DNA from: Prunus persica
Lineage: Eukaryota; Streptophyta; Magnoliopsida; Rosales; Rosaceae
Direction of reading: 5' to 3'
NCBI RefSeq assembly: GCF_000346465.2
Contig: NC_034009.1
Coordinates: forward strand, 4,487,269-4,551,268
Length of the DNA stretch: 64,000 nucleotides
Shown: positions 1-13,400 of the stretch, in pieces
How the letters are laid out: the number at the start of each line of letters is the position of its first letter
Numbering within the stretch: the stretch's first letter is position 1
Position numbers and translations under genes: made by a program
The notes under the pieces: generated by a model
The model's database searches: none
The model's input: the letters and a program-made list of their open reading frames with translations, nothing else
Told to the model about the DNA's origin: nothing

Positions 1-719
1 AAGAGAAAACATAATTGAGGAAGCAGTATAACACGAAAGATATCATGATGAAAGACGATCTCTTTATCCATACGGCATCGGAAGCTAAAGTAACTCATCA
101 GAGGAATATTAATAAGTTCATATGATGAAAGATGTAGAACATTGTAAAACAAGACTGCTTTCACCTATTAAACCTGTTCCTCCAAAAGTACACCAACATT
201 TGAAGGGGAGTTTATGGAGCAGGAGCATGTATATTTTAAGCATGGTTCAACTAGACCTTAATCATCAAAACCAAGTAAGATAAATAAAATCAGCTACAAC
301 TCAAGTTCATATTTGGACTTTCAGGTTAAACACTTCATAAACTCCTTACATAAAGTTGAAGTTTTCATTTCATCCTAATATACAGGAACTATTCTCAAGG
401 AATTTTATTGAATTTCAGGTAATAGAATAGTTTCCTTTACTAGGTTAATAAAACTGCACAACTCCGCTAGTCATTGTAGGATTCAAGATGCATCACAAAA
501 TGTCCAATCTGATTGAACTGCACTAGCTTCCAAATCTTCTTAGCTTAATAGGAAGCATCCAGAAGCAACACAAAGAAAGTACCAGAAAACAAGTAAAACC
601 AACTATGGATTTAGATGTTTATGCGAGCATCCAGCACACAAGATAGAATTGAAGTAAAATGCAGCAAGTAAAACCAATCTGAACACACATATACAGATAC
701 TGGCAACCAGTCAATAAAC
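1..719 (-). other. Intron of the TORTIFOLIA1-like gene
   Basis: The donor follows AAAAG at 720-724 and no further exon was found before base 1. The stretch is AT-rich, full of stops on both strands, and shows no family signature. It is read as part of a long intron. Confidence 0.6.
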
Positions 720-2312
720 CTTTTATGGAAGATCCAGCTTCTGAAGGTTCAGGAGTATCTGATCCTGGAAGACTTTTCCAGCACTGTAGAGCCTGCAGGA
801 CAGTATCCCTAACTGGTTTCACCTAGAAACAAAAGAAGCACCAAACAGATCTAGTTTAATCATCTGCATGAAAGAAGATTCTCCGACTGTAGATCTTTAA
901 TTAACACTAACCTTGTCAAAGCGACAAGATTCAAGGGAACGAACGCAGGAAGCCTTAAAAGAGCCCAAGAAGGATCCACCACCTGAAGCTATTTCCCCTA
1001 ACGCTATGCATGCAGCTTTGCGTGTTGTCCAGTCATTACTCTTGAGAGATTCTTGAATGCTAGCCATTGCAGCAGAGAGAACATTTTGTGTTGGAGCACC
1101 CCCTGCCTGGAACAGAAAATCAAATTGTGCACCAAAAAACATTTCTACCACACAAAGTACAAAAAGTATAGGTGCTACAAAATATACAGTAAAATAAAAT
1201 AAACACAAGCATGTGAAGTATCAAAGTAGGTTGTTTAGAAGCGTAGTAGCCAACGGCACTATCCCATCCCATTCACTGATTAATTGAAAAAAGGAACTGT
1301 ACTATGATTGAGAGGGAACACCATATAGCATGTTTTACAAATTCTAATAATTAATGTGAAAACAGAGATTCAAAGAAGATTCTTTTGCACACAAATAAGA
1401 ACGCAAACTAATGCTATTCATGCAAATACATCAATCTGTGATGATTAAACGAGCTGTCATCTTAAATTGCTTTCATTGGTATAGATTGTAAACTCAACAT
1501 TAAAAACCTCTCCTTATGTGAACAATAACTCGAATGATTTGCAGATAGAAATCAATTAACAGTTCTTCATACAGCATTTGGAAAAACAAAATTTGCAATA
1601 CCAGAATCATAAAAGACAATCAATAATATCATGAACAACTTATGTTTGCTTAAGAACTCACCTGGATAATACTTCTGTTCAATTCAATAATTCCTGGCTT
1701 CGCCATGAAATGTGGATTTTTTAACAACTTTATTGTTCGGTTCAACATACGCTGCAGAATTGAAACTGGAGGATCATGACTATTGTCAATGACCCTAGCT
1801 AAACACAATGCTGAACCCGACTGCACCTGCCTGTTTTGTTCACCCAGAGCTTCGAAAAGTGGCCTTACTAAGACAACAAAGACTCCATCACCCTCACCTG
1901 TATTATTACTCAATTTTGAAGCCAAAACACCAACAGTCTCCACACATGCATCTCTCACAACAGAGTCTGGGTCCTTTAATCGCTTAACAATGCTGGCAAC
2001 CATCTTACCAAGATGCAGCCCAACAAGCCCCTCATGATATCTCACTAATGTACCAACCAGTCTAATACATTCCTTTCGAACTGCACTCTTTTGTTCTGAA
2101 TCTGTATCCAAAATACAAGACAGAAATGGAGCAATCCCTTCTGGGGTTAAGCACTCAGCCATCTTCTCAAGTTCCTCAACGCCTATTTGGTAAGTATCTC
2201 GATCAGCAAGTTTGTTCAGTGCACAAACCACCTTGTGTTTTAACTCAAAAACCACCTGTTGCGTATTGACTCTTGTGGGTCCCCTCCCTTTAACATGTGC
2301 ATGTCTCTTCAT
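720..2312 (-). CDS. TORTIFOLIA1/SPIRAL2-like HEAT-repeat microtubule-associated protein (5' part, runs off left edge)
   Basis: Three coding exons are visible: 2312-1662, 1106-912 and 822-720, all with GT-AG borders. The protein starts MKRHAHVKGRGPTRVNTQQ, the usual N-terminus of plant TORTIFOLIA1/SPIRAL2 proteins. A TOG/HEAT-type helical-repeat region follows, with LNKLADRDTYQIGVEELEK, a DTDSEQKSAVRKECIRLVG helix and the PDSVVRDACVETVGVLASKL repeat. Exon 3 ends LPGSDTPEPSEAG, the start of the low-complexity linker. Known family members bind cortical microtubules, track plus ends or severing sites, and set growth handedness. About 315 residues are seen; the family is usually 600-950 aa, so the rest lies beyond base 1. 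The start was chosen because the exon opens exactly at ATG after a good acceptor. Which paralogue it is cannot be decided. Confidence 0.88.
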
Positions 2313-3051
2313 CTTGAATAGGAGCAAGAAATACACAAGTCCTAACTATACAAGATTAATTCCCTTCAAAGTTGGGATTGCTGATGGGTATAAAAGACAT
2401 CACAACTTAAATATACCAGTGGAAAATACTTGGTTTTATTGTTCAAAATATTGAAATCCTGCAAAGTCAAAGTAGACAGGAGTTAAACAAAGCAAACTAA
2501 ACATTATTCATTTCTTATACCATGATGAACTGAAACCTAGTAGTAACTAATCAAATGCAACCCGATATTGCTTCATTCAATTTCTTCTTTTCTTTTCTTT
2601 TTCTTCTCAAAAGTATATTTTAATGAAGAAAAAAGGGCGAAACAAGTTGAAACTTCAAACATAGATGTTGGACAGTTTAGGACCAACAAAAGAAAGGTAG
2701 TACAATCAATCATGTGGTTCAAAGTTTGAGCCTTTTTTTTGAACTTTTTAAGAAAACACACAAACCACATAAAAGAGGAAAAAAATTCAAAACATTCCCA
2801 CTATTTATTACTCAATGTTCCTATAATCAGTGTTTTGAGCATCAAGCTAAATCCTAAATGTTATTTTTTTAAAGCATTCAAGGAACTCTAAAACAAATTA
2901 TGAAACAACTAAGATTTAAACCCTAAAAGTCTTAGAGCAAGCACTTACACATAGTCTCTGTCAGTTCCCGAGTAGAATTACCCCGGGGCCAAAAAGGAGG
3001 GTTTTGCATTGTTACTTCAGAACGCAGTATCAAAGCTTCCTCTTCTCCCAT
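2290..3051 (-). promoter_or_regulatory. Spliced 5' leader of the TORTIFOLIA1-like gene with an overlapping upstream ORF
   Basis: A leader exon starts upstream of 3051 and ends at 2949, where a GTAAGT donor follows. The next acceptor lies directly before the main ATG at 2312. The leader exon has an ATG at 3051 in good context (A at -3, G at +4), open for 34 codons. After splicing it runs on for seven codons in another frame and stops at 2290, so it overlaps the main start. The exon borders are inferred from splice signals only. Confidence 0.45.
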
Positions 3052-3254
3052 TTTCTTTTATTTTTCCGGCGCTTTCTTGGCTGCCAAACAGAAAATAAAA
3101 TGTAGAGAGAGATTAAGGAACAAAATTTGAAAGAATGCCTTGGAGATTAACGAAACTTAGAATATAAACAAAGGAATTAATAAAATACTCAAAAGAACGA
3201 ATCTCAGGGAGCGTTTCTTCTGGGACGGAGTTCGAGAAAATCTTACCCTTCGAA

Positions 3255-3280
3255 TGAGAGAGAGAGAGAGAGAGAGAGAG
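3255..3280. repeat. GA/CT microsatellite
   Basis: About 13 GA units in a row. On the minus strand this is a CT tract about 200 bases upstream of the leader ATG, a common feature of plant promoters and leaders. Confidence 0.9.
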
Positions 3281-3639
3281 TTTTTTTCTTGGTGTTATGG
3301 TTTTTTGTTTTTTGAAATGATGATGACCTTGGCTTCAAATTTCGCGCTCAGTGCTGGGTTTTCAAATTTAGAAAGGGAGCGTTTGGATTGGAGCTTGGGG
3401 TTTGTTTTAACCAATAATTGCAGCTTGGGCACATGGAGCCCACATGCAACTCCTGATCTCCTTAACCTTAACCGAAGAGCATAATAATGCTTTTAAAAAC
3501 CATAAATTATTAATTTCAAATGCGGAATGATAATTTGAGAATGTGAAAATGTTGTCAAACAAGGAGTAGTTATAATTTGGTATCAGAATATAGTAATGTA
3601 GTATATTCGTTCACGTGTTATAATAGAAGTTGATGTTTA

Positions 3640-4035
3640 TCTATGCACACTTAAATTTGAATAAGAACAAAATGAAGAAACCATCGTATTTCAAATAACT
3701 AATTGCATATATTTATTTCAAATCTATTCCGAAACTCTAGGGTTTAATCCCCCTCTGCCCCCAAATATCAATTTTATAAAATAAATAATCATTCCGAATT
3801 TCTTACATCTCATTATTTCAAATACATTCAATCTAATATTTATAATTTTTTTATTTCAAATACATTCAATCTAATATTCACATTTTTTTAATAGAAAATT
3901 TAGCATTATTGTGAAATCCAAATACTTCCTTTCAAATACCTTCATCCAAATATTTCAACTTTAAAGTGGATTTGGGTTTTACTAAAGTAGTCCCAAACAG
4001 GACTCCTCCAAATCCATCAATTCAAACGGGCCCTA
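3640..4035. repeat. Decayed MITE-like repeat, family copy 1
   Basis: AT-rich, with a 30-base tandem duplication (TTATTTCAAATACATTCAATC repeated at about 3822 and 3852). Its right edge reads TTCAAACGGGCCCT, the reverse complement of AGGGCCCGTTTGAA, a typical plant MITE end. Blocks such as TTATTTCAAATA, ACAATCTAATAT and GAAATCCAAATAC recur in order at 30588-30885, which marks a dispersed family. The remaining spacer from 3480 to 4310 holds nothing gene-like. Confidence 0.5.
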
Positions 4036-4310
4036 AAATTTATTTTAACTTCCAATAAACCCTCGCCCAAGGCAAACACAACAAAGGGCTGTTATTAGAG
4101 AGAACATTGAATGCCTATATTTTATTTTATAAATGTGCACTATATTTTTCTACCATAAGTACTAAACAAGATTTGTTGATTCCTCATGCAAGTTAATGAG
4201 TATGCCTCACTGAGTGTTAAGATGGGTAAAAGCTGTGCCTCAGCCAAGTAACTTCAAAATTACCATATGAGATACAACTATGATACACAATCACCTGGAG
4301 TTTGTTATGA

Positions 4311-4316
4311 TTTATT
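4311..4316 (-). terminator. Candidate polyadenylation signal of CAS
   Basis: AATAAA on the minus strand (TTTATT on plus), about 137 bases after the stop codon, a normal distance for a plant 3' UTR. Confidence 0.5.
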
Positions 4317-4452
4317 TCCTTTTCTTTTATGAAATTTTTTTAGGCTCTAGAACTCATTACTCTGCGATGTTTAGTTGACAAAAAAGGTAGTTGAATTTGA
4401 AATACATTAGCTTGCATGAGAGAATGTTATACAAATTAATGGCAAGGTTTGC

Positions 4453-7400
4453 TCATGAAGCCTGCAGCACCCGGCAGCGGTATTCTCCCAGTGCCCATAT
4501 AGGGAATATGTTCCGGTACGCGGCATACGTGATCATACAGTTCCGGTTGAAGACACCCATGATTTCCTGTAAAAAAAATTGTCAAAAGGAAAACGATTAA
4601 ACGCATCTTCAACAGGTGACACAGTAGAATTAAATCATCATTGCACTAATAGACCCCACATTAATGTTTCGGAAATGACATCAAAATTTAAGAAAACAAT
4701 TTATTGAGATTAGAAGCTAGCATTAATTTCATTTTGGCAGAACATCCAACAACACCTTGATAGTGAAAGGGATTTATTAATGCTGTCCCTAAGGTTAATG
4801 TTTCAAGGTTTGAGTTCCATTCTTTCTTGACCCTTTTAATTAGGGATTTCAATTACCATACAGCAAATACTTTTACATGATACCAACAGAGAAAGACTTA
4901 ATCATACCTCTCAGCCTTACCTAAATTAATTCACACAAATTGTAATGAAATGCACTACAATTCAACCAACTCTCTCCTATTGATTAGTCAAAATTCCTCC
5001 ACATAAATCAACATCCAAAACTTTGTTCAACATTAAGAAGAATTAAAATGATGAGAAATATCCATATAATTCTAAAACCACCCTGTGTGGCTTGACATGG
5101 TTTCTTGTTATCTTCTGCATGCTTTTCTTTATACATTTTAAATCAACCAAAAGCACAATGAATTTTCTTCCATCCAAAAAACGTGTCAAGCTAAAGCTCA
5201 GAGCAAAACAACACAATTTTCCATACAAAAGTGTGCCAATATTACAAGGAATTAATACGATGTATTCATAATTTTCCCAAAAAGTTTGTTCAATTTCTAA
5301 TAAAAATAACTATCTTATCAATATCATATGTTCACATCCTAACATGAAGAGATCTTCTTGTTCAATGCAATATTCACTAGAAACCCAAAAAGACAAGAAT
5401 CATGCAAAATGGTAGAAACTTAGAGCACTTGTTCTCAGGTTATGCATTTTAAATAGTACTGTAACAAACAATGAAGTACCTCTTGCGGAAAATCCCCGTT
5501 CTCCATTTGAGAATTTATCAAACGTCTTGCCGCACGGTGCAACGGTGTTGGATCTCTCTCAGCCTGCTCCAATAAAAAAGACTACCACAATCAGCAAAAA
5601 TGCAAACGCTAGGAATAACACCAAGGAAAGCAGTGTACAAAAATCCCTATCAGCATCAGAAAACGAACAAATGGGAAGCATGTGGATCTGGAGGGAAAAA
5701 GGGTCAAGTTTTTTGGAGTTGTGTCTTGGCAGTTATGGAATTGTTTGGTTGGAGAGGAATGGCAGAACTTTTATCGAAAAATGCGGAGGATGAAGATCTC
5801 TAGTGGGAGAGGGCCAGATTTTGTGTGTTTCTGTGGGATTCAATGTCTAATGAACAGATAGGCTTCACCTTTTTTTCTTAAGGGGGGTTAAAGAGTGGCT
5901 GTATTGTCCTAAATCGTTAGAACTTAGAACTAGGACTTATGTTGTCTGTAAAATTCTGGTGTTGTACTGAGTGTTTGGACAGTAGAGGCTTTGTTTGTGT
6001 ATTTGGTGGACTCCACTGCTCGTCTACTTTAGTGTTTTGATGATTAGCTCATATTAATAAAACTACTTGTTCTTATCCGATAAAAAAGAACCAAAACAAT
6101 TGTTGCGACATGAGAATAAGTTGAATAAAAACATACACATGTTCATGAAACGTATTTGGTAAAATTACATGCACACCTGCCCAGCGTCAATAAGAGCCAA
6201 CATGGCCCATCCAGTATTTACCACATGAGACCTATCACCCTCAAGATTTGTGTACACCTGTCCAGAAAAGCGATAAGAAGAAACATTAGAAGTCAAGAAT
6301 CACAAAAACTATCACAATAAAATTTTAATCTAGAACCAATTTAACATTGTCACCTCAGTCAAGAACCATCCCATTACTAGCAAAGTTACAATCTCTTCAA
6401 GAGTCTCTTTTTTGGCAAAGGCATCAACATATTAGGTACACTATGAAATAAAAGTATAAAGATAGTGCATTTTCAAAAACAAACGTTACAAATATTCTAC
6501 ACCTTGTTAACCAGTTCTCTATCAAATCACTGTCTGAGAGTTTTATTAAAAGAAAAAACTAAGGACTCAAGACTGTCACAGGTTTTCGTGGCCATATAAC
6601 CATACACTGATGATAAGGAAATAGAAGCTTCATTTAGATTCAATATATAAATACACAGACACACACATACAAACACATATCTTGTTCTATAACAGGATTG
6701 ATGAACCACTTGATAATTTATAGACAAATATGTGCATTTATTTGATAACTAAGAAACAATTAAAATCAACAGACTTGCCTTGTTTTGACATGATAGATAA
6801 CTCTCGGCCCAGCCACCAGAAGCAAGCTGTTTTGATAGAAGAAAATCACAAGCTTTACGAATGCTAGAGCTATTGTTATAGTTCCTTCCAGCAGCCACCA
6901 ACCCTTTTACCCCAAACCATGTACCATAAGTGAAGCAAACCCCCCATGAACCATACCTGTTCAGCAATTTTAGAAATAAAAGGTGCGATCAAACTGAGAA
7001 CATTGAAGTTTTTTGTAGAAGCAACAAACAGGAAATCATAAATTGTGTTACACTTAAAAAGTGTACATGCATTGATTGAGCAAATTCTAAAAAACACATA
7101 GATCAGAGAATAAGAAAGCAGCTAGAAAGAGCTTATATAGTGGTAAACAGGGGCAAACCATGAACCATCAGATTCTTGTATCTTTTCAATAAACTCAACA
7201 GCTCTTTTAATGCAATGCTCAATTTCTTCGCTCCGATGACCAGGATATAGTTTCTTAAATGATGCCAGAGCTTGAATAGCAGCTGAGGTACATTCGACAT
7301 AACTACAGAGACATGTAGAAAGTACTTACTACTAATTAAGTAATTTGAAAAACAAAAACAAAAAAGTAATGGAAACCGACGCAGTTCAAGGTGCTGATAT

Positions 7401-10400
7401 CTTACGGATAATCGATAACAATGTCACCAAAGGTTTCAGCAGGGTTGATCAACTGGAAAAAGAGAAGAAACAGTGAAAAAGATTAGGTCCCCCTGATCTC
7501 AGGAGGTAATGGTGAAAAGCATAGATTATTGCGACAGATTCTACATTTGGGCCAAAAGAAGGGCATCAACTTTAAATCATTATATGAGTCATCACATGCA
7601 ATAGTGACTTTTTCCAAGTTTGAAGTAAAATTTACTAGAGAAGAAATGATAATTTTTCCATAAAACGAATTATGAGAGTGTGATCTACATCTCGATGGTA
7701 AAATTTTCTTATACATTTTCCATTGTTCAAGTGGTTTTCACTATCTTGAGTTAATAAACAACGGGAGAATGAAGATGCCCTTAAACAGGAATCTTAGGAT
7801 ATCTCGCGTAAGGGCTTTGATGATGTGCAATCACCAAACAGAATTGGACATATAGAGTAATGAGGTCCTTTTAAGGTGCACTACAGAAATTCTAACACTT
7901 ACTAGACCGAGGAGATTATTAGATGGCAGTCATATTACTAGATCATGGACTTGAGCAGAATCCACCAAAATAAAATGAAGCAAAGTGAATGATAATGGAG
8001 AGTCTACCTCTAACCACCTGTAGGATCTTGTAAGTTCGTATGTTGCAAAGCCACCATCACTATTCTGCAATCACATTATAATAGATAGCTATCAGTGATT
8101 AAAAAAATTCTTTCGGGTTATAGATCAGTTGTTACGGAGAAAGCAAAGAAGACCATTAATTAGAAATCTGTAGACGGGGAAAGAAAGAAACATCATGATC
8201 AATTAACACAGTTCAGATTGTAATGCAATAATAGGTCCAAATAAAAAAGGCATTGTCACATATACTAGTGGCAGTATATGCTTTATTTATTTCACCTTTA
8301 AATCGTCACAACTCACCCTCCACACCGGAATTTTAAGAGAATCAGATTCGTATAAAGTTCCATCCCTCTCTTTAGATTTTTGAAAATAAGGGTATATATA
8401 CATACAAAAATCAGACTTCTCTGTATCCATCAGCTTAGGCATAAAAAATTGTTAAAAAAATACAGGTAAGGTTTAAGGTAGGTGCAACCTAGGATATCAA
8501 TTTAAAATAGGTACTACAAAATGCTGCTGCTGATGATGATGATCTTGACATCGTTGATACATTGGATGGGGTATTTAATCTAGGTGATAGATAAATCTAG
8601 CAGAGGGCGGGAGTGAAGCCTCTGATAGAAAGCTTAATGGATTGAGAATAGAGATCCTGTACTCTAGGATAACCTTAGATGAGGACTGGTGCAACTTACC
8701 ATTCTTTTGTGGTTGTTAATGTTGATGATCTTCAAGAGAGGCATTTATTACAAAAGATAAATGTCAATACAACTGCAACAGCCAAAAATCCTAGACAATA
8801 TTAATAAAATTGGTTCTTGTGAAGTTTGAAAAGTTTATTGTTCTAGGACTGTAATCACCTTATAAATAAATGTCACTTTATCACATATTTATAGTCACAT
8901 GCAAGCTGCATTTTTACCGCTTCTAAAGACACCCTTCAGTGCATAAATAAGTAGTTCTTGGTGATGTTATGGATGGTAGAAAATTAATACACATATCTAC
9001 TTCAGACTATAATGGTCTCAGCTAACCTGCAATGAGAGTACGACATTGACAGAATCGTATAACCGCTTTGCATCTATTGGTTCACCAACAATTTCTGATG
9101 GAATTTTTGACAATGATAGAACAGCCTGAAAAAAGAAAGGCTTAGAAATAGTGAACAAGGAATAAACAAATGCATCGTGTTCAATTTGGTCAAAACTCAC
9201 TTTCAATCCTTCTGCGGTGCAGTCTGAGATGGGCCATCCATGATCACCAGTAGAAAAAGGCCAAGCACCCTTTGAAATGTGGCGATACCAAAAGTCAAGA
9301 TCACCTGGGCAATTTTCTAGAACCTTAATAAAAAAATAAAAACAGTCAATTAGGGAAACGGCAGGGCCATTAAAATATAACAGTATTAAGAAGCACAATG
9401 ATTTCTGATACACATGGAAACGCCACCTGTGAATCCTTGATGAATTTATGTCCCTTTCTTAGAGTTGAACCAAATTCTTCTACAAGGTTGGTTGAGATAA
9501 TTGCTTGAACAGCAAAAGCAGTGTCCCATAACTGGCTTCCATTGTACCCCTGCAGTGAGTCATAAAATCAGGATGCTCAACAGAAAACCCATTAAACAAA
9601 TGTTGTCTCATTAAGTGCTGTAAAACAAATCTGCATAACTGAACTCATTCGCAGTTAGAGGGTATTAAGACTTTCAAATGTGTCCGTCTCGGTAAGCACA
9701 GCAATGCAAGCATCTGGATAGTTGAATAAATCACAGCAGCTATAAAAACTTCAAAAACTTGTTCACCTACCTAGCAATTGTATTAAACTTGATCACATGT
9801 ATTTTTGTAGAAAGGGAAATTACCATATCATATTATTGGTGACTACTGAATACAACTAGCACTGGAAGTTATGTAGTAATGTTTTTCAATAAGCATTCTA
9901 AAAGCTGTAATGTCACATTCACCAAACCAGAAACATGGAAGAATTATTAAAAACAGTTCAAGGTAAGATGGTAGTATACAGACCTGCATTTTCATGCCAT
10001 CCTCAGCAATCCATAGATAATCATAGATTCTTGGAAGATGCAACTTGAAAGCCTCTGAATTCGGATCTTCTACCCAACAACAAAGCATATTTAACACCTG
10101 CAATCCACAACAACCTCAAACTGTAATTGCCAAATAGAAATATGCGAAAGGAAGGGGTTTTTAATGTACTGGTTACCAAAACATGAACATCAATAAAAAC
10201 ATAAGTGAATAACTAAAACACAGTTAAAAAAGTCATCCAGAAACGGATCAGATTGATCAAAGATCAGTGAAGGCATATAAGAACCTAACTAATAAATAAA
10301 CTTCAATAACAGTCTCATAATTATCACCAAGTTTGGTAGGCCAGAAAGTGTGAGGGATAAAGGGATGGAAAGATAGGAGATCCTTCATTTGGTAAAGATA

Positions 10401-13400
10401 TGGGTCAGGAGAAAGGAAAATAGGGTGGATGAAAAGCCACTCCAGACCCACCAAAACCAATGCGCTCATGGTATGATTGGAAGAAATCTATACAAATTGT
10501 TATAAAATTCCTTATAGATTACTAAAATATTCTTCCTAATAAAGGGCAAAATGTAATCTTTTATACCAAACTGTCCTTCCTCTCTCCTTCTTTTCTACCA
10601 AAGAAGAAGCAGAGAAACTTATATCCTTCTCACTTCTTATCTTTCCCATGTCTACTACCTGTTTTCTCCTTCCCACTCTCCATCATCTCTTCAAAATATA
10701 GTATAAGTCACAGCATTAAAAAGTTATCTTTACTCTGCTTAACAGACAGAAAGTTTAACACACAAGTGTGTGTACCGCTGAACTGCTTGGATACATACCT
10801 TATTCACAGGCCCAATGCAAATATAACGAGTATTCTCATCTTCATAATGTATGTGCTCAATTGCAGTTTTAAGAGCCTTTTCTCTCAACTTCTTTCCAGG
10901 CCAACGCATTAAGATTGGTTCAACAGCCATATGGAGAGAGGACCAAAGTATATCCTGTACAAGGGGGTGTGGGTAGTACAAATCTTCCTGCAAAAACAAA
11001 GAAACGAGTTTTCTTATTAGAAAAATCAGGATCAATGTGAAAGTAGAGACAGATACTTGACAGTATACCAATTGACGGAACAGTACAGATATGCAATCTG
11101 CCAACTGTAATCCATTAAGTTATCTTGAACTCATTCACTGAATTTTGTTCATCAATGTATCTTTTTCTTTTTTCTTTTTTATAGAAACTATATATATATA
11201 TATATATATATTAATAAACAGAAATGCGAAAATGATAGACAAAACATTAGTAAATACTCAACACTTCAGTCAAGTTGTTGAAGAAGATTTATTACTCAAC
11301 ACTTTTTTTTTAATCACAATCACTTTGACCAACCTTTGCACACTGGTTGCGAGCCACATTCCAATCTATTTCATGATAGGGAACATTGAAAAGCTCTTTC
11401 CTCAAAGACAAGACTGTTGGTGTGATTGGGCCAACAAACCTCTTTCCATATAAGTAAGACATTGGCAAATAAACCATTCGGCAGTGACACCACATCCTTC
11501 CTGCAGAGTAAAAAGAAAATCAATTCCTCCACTAGCGGATTTATTGGAAGATCAAAACGATAGTTCATGTATGCCACAAGAAACCTTTATCTGAACTTAT
11601 AGACAAAATTCACCATTGCACAGCTGAAGCTTCACTATAACAAAACTATGAACATACTAGTTGAGAACGATAGTATTAGAAGTCTCACTTGTAGGACAAA
11701 GAGCACAATTTTAAGAAGGGAACAAAAAATCCCCTAGAATACAGCATATTTTGTTCATGGTTAGCAGAATAGGAATGCTAAATCATGTGGAAGATGCTAA
11801 AAAAATAATCCAGAGCTTGATCTTTTCAGCATTAAATTGATTTTAAAAAAAGTTCAGTGTGAAGCATAAAATGTAGGCTATCGAATTAATATGAACACCC
11901 AAACTATGTTGATTACCTTAGCTGATAGTACATTACAAGTTACTATCAGCCACGTTAGACAAAATTACAGAAACACCTGTTCTTTTTTTTCTTTTCTTTT
12001 TCATAAGAAGAAAATCACTTATTCTCCAAAATCACAGCATACATACAGGAAATACAGTCATCCGCATAGAATGCATAAATGGCAAGAACCTGGATGGATA
12101 GGCAGCATGTACGGAAGAAGCCATATCTCAGGAGGCAGGGGATTATTGCCAGACCATTCAAATGCTCCCAGAACCTATTACAGACCACCAATACCACAAC
12201 AAATAAACAAATGGACTAGATTGTGGATATATAGAACTCATTCCAACAAAACTAGTAATCAAATGTGAAGGTCAGTTAGACCAACAAGATGAAGGTTAAG
12301 TTCTGAACTGATAACCACATTTTCCCCCACGATGTAATTGCAGTAGCACCACCATGGTCCAGAATCCATTTACGCCCGCTCTCCATCGCTCCTTGTCCAT
12401 CTTTAGCTCCTTCACCAAGCAACCTTAAAGTAACATAAGTCAAGACACTACCAAACATAGTACTTGGGCCCTCAATGTGTAAGCCCCACCCACCATCTTT
12501 GTTCTGCAATTAAACATCTCTAAATTAACAAATTTTGGTCCCACGTGCAGAAGCTCTACAAAAATATATCCCACAATCTAAATTGATGCTTACCTGATGA
12601 TTGTAAAGGTATCGACAAATCTCCCTCTTATGCTCATCTGATAAGACTGCATTCAATGCCCCAGTGATAGACAAAGTAATTACCTGATCATTTGATGGGA
12701 AGAAGTGTCCAGAATTAAAATGATTATTTCTTTCTGCAATGGATTTATTGTACAAGGAATAAAAAAATGAATGTTTGCAGTACACTTTTATGTTCTTGAA
12801 GGCTGAGACAATTGATTTAAAATACAATCCACCCATTTCGGGATTAGCTGGAATATTTTCCACAACATACAGTTGCTATTGGCAGCAGCATCAGCACTTA
12901 CCAGGCCAGGCAGTAGAAACATAGGGCCACCATAGTCCCCGGGCCAATGTCCATCATGGGCTTGAAGACTTGAATGGAAATTTATAGCCCTTCTTAATGT
13001 ATTTGTCACTGTCTCCCCGGTCACATCTTCTGTGTCTTTTACTTTGATCTGGGGTAAAACAGCATGACCTGGGTTCTCCTTGGATAACTATTTTTCAGTG
13101 AGGAAAGATAAATAGTTATAATAAGTGATAACATTTATATATTATATGAAATTAACTTAATAGAAGACTAATGTTTGAGCATTGACAGACTCATTCACCA
13201 TTCCCCAAAGAGCAGAGCTAAAAAAAACTATTATATGATCATTCTCCCTTAAAACTATTATATTAAAACCAATAAACATTAACTAACAATTGATTCACAG
13301 TCTGACTGATTATTCCAGTGACAGGGAAATGTAAAGAAACAAGCAACTTTATCTGAAACGGTAATGATAACATGTAGAACAATCGATATTTTGAATGATC

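Noticed and set aside
1783..2037. Plus-strand ORF opposite the TORTIFOLIA1-like exon
   Set aside because: Shadow of the real minus-strand coding frame.
6779..6956. CAS as a pseudogene because exon 15 lacks a GT donor
   Set aside because: AAG/GCAAGT is a standard functional GC donor and the rest of the 757-codon frame is intact.
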